The position numbers and the translations under genes are program-made. 64,000 bases of DNA from JAGNLV01 sp964612145 (GTDB lineage Bacteria; Zixibacteria; MSB-5A5; GN15; FEB-12), in NCBI GenBank assembly GCA_964612145.1, contig CAZTBP010000004.1, positions 1 to 64,000 of the forward strand, written 5' to 3'. The notes below the pieces were generated by a model. It was not told the origin of the DNA, searched no databases, and saw only the letters and a list, made by a program, of their open reading frames with translations. Positions 61,155 to 64,000 of this stretch are shown here, piece after piece. Every line of letters starts with the position of its first letter. The first letter of the stretch is position 1.

Positions 61155-63794
61155 CTACGTAATTATGGCCAGACGCCCCATCCGGACGTTGCCACTTTCG
61201 TCCTCGACCGTCCAGTAGTACAGCCCGGACACGACCATCTGTGTATTGCGCGTAATCAAATCCCACTGTGCGTGGTGGGCCTCGCCCGATGACTCCGGCT
61301 CGTCGTGCACGATCTCCCGCACCAGGTCACCATCCAGCGTGAATATTCGAATCGTGCACCGCGACGGCACATTGGCGAAATGAATTGCCCGCACCCGCGA
61401 GTCCGGACGATCAGGCCTCGACCGCCCCTCATAACCCCGGTTACGATACCCGGCATCGATCCGATACGGATTCGGGTACACCACGATCTCGCCGGCGTCA
61501 TTGCCCGAGAGTCCACCGCCGACTCGCGCGTAAATCATCTTCGCCCCGGTGGTCACGGACGTCTCCAGCGACCGCAGGCCCGATACCGGCGACCCAAAAT
61601 CAAACGCTGTCACATTCACCCAGTACGGCACCGACGGCAACAGATCCTCGACGACATATTCATACTCAAAATATTTCAACCGACCCTCAGGCGTGAGCTC
61701 ATCCGGCATTGCGGAGTCCGGATCGAGGCTGGTGGGATACTCCTGGTCTGGATAGACCTTTGCAATGCCCCCAGCCAAATTCAGATTTTCCTGATTGTAA
61801 TCCTGCGGCTCAAAGTAGAAGACCGAGTCACCGTACTGCAATGGCCGCGAGCGCGTGTGAAAAAGCGGTTCAAACGTACTATCAGCACACGATGCCCCGT
61901 ACAGGCATCGCAGCTCCTCAAGTGTGAACGGCGGATCGTTGAGTTCCCATATCTCGCGTACCGGATTCCACACGTACTTGTTGTAGTCCTCGATATCGTA
62001 CGATGCCACCAGGCTAAAGCTCCCTGCCCGATTGTCCCGCGCCAGATAAATGCGATAACCCTCAAAATCTGTGAGATTCGAAAAGATGTCCTTCGTCGTT
62101 TCGCTCAAGCGACCATTGAACCGAATCCGGATCGTTCCCGCAACCGGCGAATCAAGATAGATATCCGGCGCGGGCGGGGGAGAGGCGCCCCGAAAATCCG
62201 GAATCCCGTCCCCCTCGAACCAGACCGTATCCACTATCGGTTGGGGCTGCTTAACCGTTGTCGAACAAAGATGATACCGTCCCCGGTAGCCGTCGCCGTC
62301 GGTATCGATGCCGGGATTGTCATACACCCACGAGGCCCACATGGCATTGAGCGCCAGGTCGGAGAAGTCGAGATTGGCGTAATACGCGTCCGGATCACCC
62401 GGGAGATTTTCGGCGTTATTCGGCAGGACATGGATGTTTTCCCCGCCAAGATAGGCAAACGAAATCGGCAGCGACTGACCGGGACTGATCGTAAACGGCC
62501 CGAACGACAGCAAATAACGGGTGTCGTAACCATCGGCAAAATCATCGGCAAGATTTTGATTCGGATAAAGCCAGAGCGTATCGTTGGGTGTAATCGACGC
62601 CGTATAAATCTGGTCGTAATCAAACTCCCGGTTGCGCATCACATAATACTTATTCACATCCCCTTCCGGTGTCCCCAGCCCGCCGGTGCCGTACGGTCGA
62701 AACGGCTCCTTCCACGCCCCTGCCCGATCCCTTTCCCTCGGACCAAAGTCGAGATTCGGATTCCCGTTGCCGATCCACCAGTTGAAACTCACTTCGAGAG
62801 TGTCCGCCGGCGTTCGAACAATTCTCGTCGCTACCGCGTGCGGACACGGATGCTCCCGGCCGTCGGCAAATACAACCCCGAGATCACCGTCGTCATCGGC
62901 CTGCCACGCAACAAACACGGTATCCTCGAATGTACAGGCCCCGTAGTCATTGGAATACGTGTGCAAAAAGCCGCTGTGGTCATCATCGAACCCCACCCGC
63001 TGACCAAAACAGTCGTAGCAAATCATCGCATCAACGTAAATCCCCATATAGACCTGCTCGAGTGTCTCTGTCCCAATATTTTTGATGCGATAATCGAACA
63101 ACACAAAATCTTCGGCATAGCTGTACGACCACGCGTACGAAGCCTGCGTTATCTCAATATTCAGCGGCCGATGCGACCGGCCAAAAAAGTCGTTGTCAAC
63201 CAACTGGGGGAAAGTGTCGGTATAGACCGATATGTAGTCCTCTTCAGATACCGCCAATCCCTCCTCATCATCACGAATCGTCCGGTATTGCATATTCCCG
63301 AATGGCGGCTCATCCGGAAACATCTCATATACTAACTGCCATCCGTCGGCCCCGACCGATACCAGCGTATCCCTGCCCGAGACCGCCCCGATCCAGAATG
63401 CCCCGCCGAACAGGTACGCCACATTCGATCCCTTCGGATACTGGCATGACAGAGGAATCGACTCACCCGTAAACGCATGCCGCGTCTCGCTCGGTACGTA
63501 CTCCCGCCCGAACGTCCCGTTATTGGCCACCGCCAGCTCGATTTTCCCGATCGTGTGCGCAACCAGCATGATTGCCGGTGTCTGACTCGACAGGCGCAGC
63601 GGACCACGGCTGTCCTCATCGCTAAGCTTCTCCCGGCCACTCCCGCCGGATGCTGCCGACAGTACGACAATCGCGCCAATTGCGACTGCTTTTACTCCTC
63701 TAAAAACCACGATCAGGCCCTTCCCAGTTGACATCAGGCGGTTACCCGGCGTCCTGCGCCGCACTCTTATTAGTAACATTGTGCGGCGAATCAC
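61155..63794 (-). CDS. large exported protein with C-terminal secretion-type tail
   Basis: An 879-residue protein; ATG 63734 (MSTGKG...) would give 859 residues and a cleaner signal peptide ('GVKAVAIGAIVVLSAASG'), so the start is uncertain. It is rich in beta strands, with repeated aromatic and Asp-rich loops such as 'DNPGIDTDGDGYRGRYHL', and has fibronectin-like segments near 570-760. The end runs 'VVYPNPYRIDAGYRNRG' to 'SGLYYWTVEDESGNVRMG', like the FlgD-type sorting tails of FCB secreted proteins. No enzyme motif is seen. It is probably a surface or released structural protein. Confidence 0.85.
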   Translation of the reverse strand: MIRRTMLLIRVRRRTPGNRLMSTGKGLIVVFRGVKAVAIGAIVVLSAASGGSGREKLSDEDSRGPLRLSSQTPAIMLVAHTIGKIELAVANNGTFGREYVPSETRHAFTGESIPLSCQYPKGSNVAYLFGGAFWIGAVSGRDTLVSVGADGWQLVYEMFPDEPPFGNMQYRTIRDDEEGLAVSEEDYISVYTDTFPQLVDNDFFGRSHRPLNIEITQASYAWSYSYAEDFVLFDYRIKNIGTETLEQVYMGIYVDAMICYDCFGQRVGFDDDHSGFLHTYSNDYGACTFEDTVFVAWQADDDGDLGVVFADGREHPCPHAVATRIVRTPADTLEVSFNWWIGNGNPNLDFGPRERDRAGAWKEPFRPYGTGGLGTPEGDVNKYYVMRNREFDYDQIYTASITPNDTLWLYPNQNLADDFADGYDTRYLLSFGPFTISPGQSLPISFAYLGGENIHVLPNNAENLPGDPDAYYANLDFSDLALNAMWASWVYDNPGIDTDGDGYRGRYHLCSTTVKQPQPIVDTVWFEGDGIPDFRGASPPPAPDIYLDSPVAGTIRIRFNGRLSETTKDIFSNLTDFEGYRIYLARDNRAGSFSLVASYDIEDYNKYVWNPVREIWELNDPPFTLEELRCLYGASCADSTFEPLFHTRSRPLQYGDSVFYFEPQDYNQENLNLAGGIAKVYPDQEYPTSLDPDSAMPDELTPEGRLKYFEYEYVVEDLLPSVPYWVNVTAFDFGSPVSGLRSLETSVTTGAKMIYARVGGGLSGNDAGEIVVYPNPYRIDAGYRNRGYEGRSRPDRPDSRVRAIHFANVPSRCTIRIFTLDGDLVREIVHDEPESSGEAHHAQWDLITRNTQMVVSGLYYWTVEDESGNVRMGRLAIIT

Positions 63795-63931
63795 AAAAGC
63801 GTTTTTGCGATAGTGCTCAGTCGAGGGTGCCGACCATTGCCACGTCGCCTATGCTAACCACTTGATGAACAAGCTGTTACTTGGAATCAACCAAATGTGC
63901 AGGGCACTGATAAATTCACCTTGCGCGAACG

Positions 63932-63959
63932 TTGACGCACCCTTATAAAGACATATATT
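63932..63959 (+). promoter_or_regulatory. sigma-70-like promoter leading out of the window
   Basis: TTGACG (63932-63937), 16 nt, TATATT (63954-63959). A purine-rich AAGGGAAG at the very end (about 63988-63995) may be the ribosome site of a gene starting just beyond 64000. Confidence 0.5.
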
Positions 63960-64000
63960 TTGGTGCCATTGATCGTCGTTAACTTTAAGGGAAGAAGCGC

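Noticed and set aside
61305..63335. 676-codon plus-strand frame opposite the large exported protein
   Set aside because: Arg/Ile-rich composition without any domain pattern, antisense to a coherent secreted protein with a sorting-type tail.
1..64000. search for tRNA, rRNA and tmRNA genes
   Set aside because: No T-arm or anticodon-arm pattern or rRNA-like stretch was found by eye; a tRNAscan or Rfam run would settle it.

Overview
The window looks like a chromosomal segment of a GC-rich bacterium of the FCB superphylum, most likely candidate phylum Zixibacteria or a close relative. The reasons are the dockerin-like tails on two secreted peptidases, the 'QNFPNPFNP'-type secretion tail on a beta-propeller protein, the gliding-type (Gld) ABC cassette and several lipoproteins. 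That placement is inference from protein style; no rRNA, tRNA or CRISPR array was found. Clear sigma-70-like promoters recur (TTGAC[A/G], 16-17 nt, TATnnT), and many hairpins followed by a T-run serve as terminators.

Layout. 0-9 kb: DUF4416 protein; a TPR lipoprotein translationally coupled to a sugar-nucleotide epimerase and nucleotidyltransferase; then penicillin acylase and a sodium:proline symporter on the minus strand. 9-16 kb: a small exported protein, an ABC-2 permease remnant, and a tight operon of a PEP-synthase-like protein, a sensor kinase, a short REC-Fis response regulator and a CBS-pair protein. 16-19 kb: a zinc-type ABC importer led by a ribbon-helix-helix protein with two CxxC pairs, whose promoter carries a perfect palindrome. 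19-26 kb: two large secreted metallopeptidases (M4 and M28) sharing the same C-terminal modules. 26-31.5 kb: a sigma-54-type promoter in front of a roughly 340-nt structured, probably non-coding RNA, then a gldA / gldFG-fusion / DUF4340 operon. 31.6-40.4 kb: minus-strand epimerase, LVIVD beta-propeller, tandem glutaredoxin-like protein, M14 carboxypeptidase and AI-2E-family membrane protein.

40.8-44.2 kb: a small SANT/Myb-like protein with a histone H1-like arginine tail, a FabH-like ketoacyl synthase, a short-chain dehydrogenase and a 53-residue membrane protein. 44.9-47.7 kb: an exported small protein in operon with a TPR-AAA+-Fis sigma-54 activator, a possible controller of the sigma-54 promoter at 26 kb. 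47.8-53.7 kb is the accessory part: dispersed palindromic repeats, a truncated IS1182-type transposase bracketed by two repeat copies, a 10-bp tandem repeat array, and three AT-richer orphan genes. 53.7-59 kb: a five-gene minus-strand operon obgE-dprA-ptsH-ptsI-PGI/PMI. 59.2-64 kb: a secreted metallophosphoesterase convergent with a large exported protein, and a promoter leading out of the window.

The most interesting points for follow-up are the sigma-54-driven RNA with its possible cognate activator, the zinc-finger RHH regulator with operator and near-leaderless start, the H1-like chromatin protein, and the PEP-synthase-like/two-component/CBS operon.
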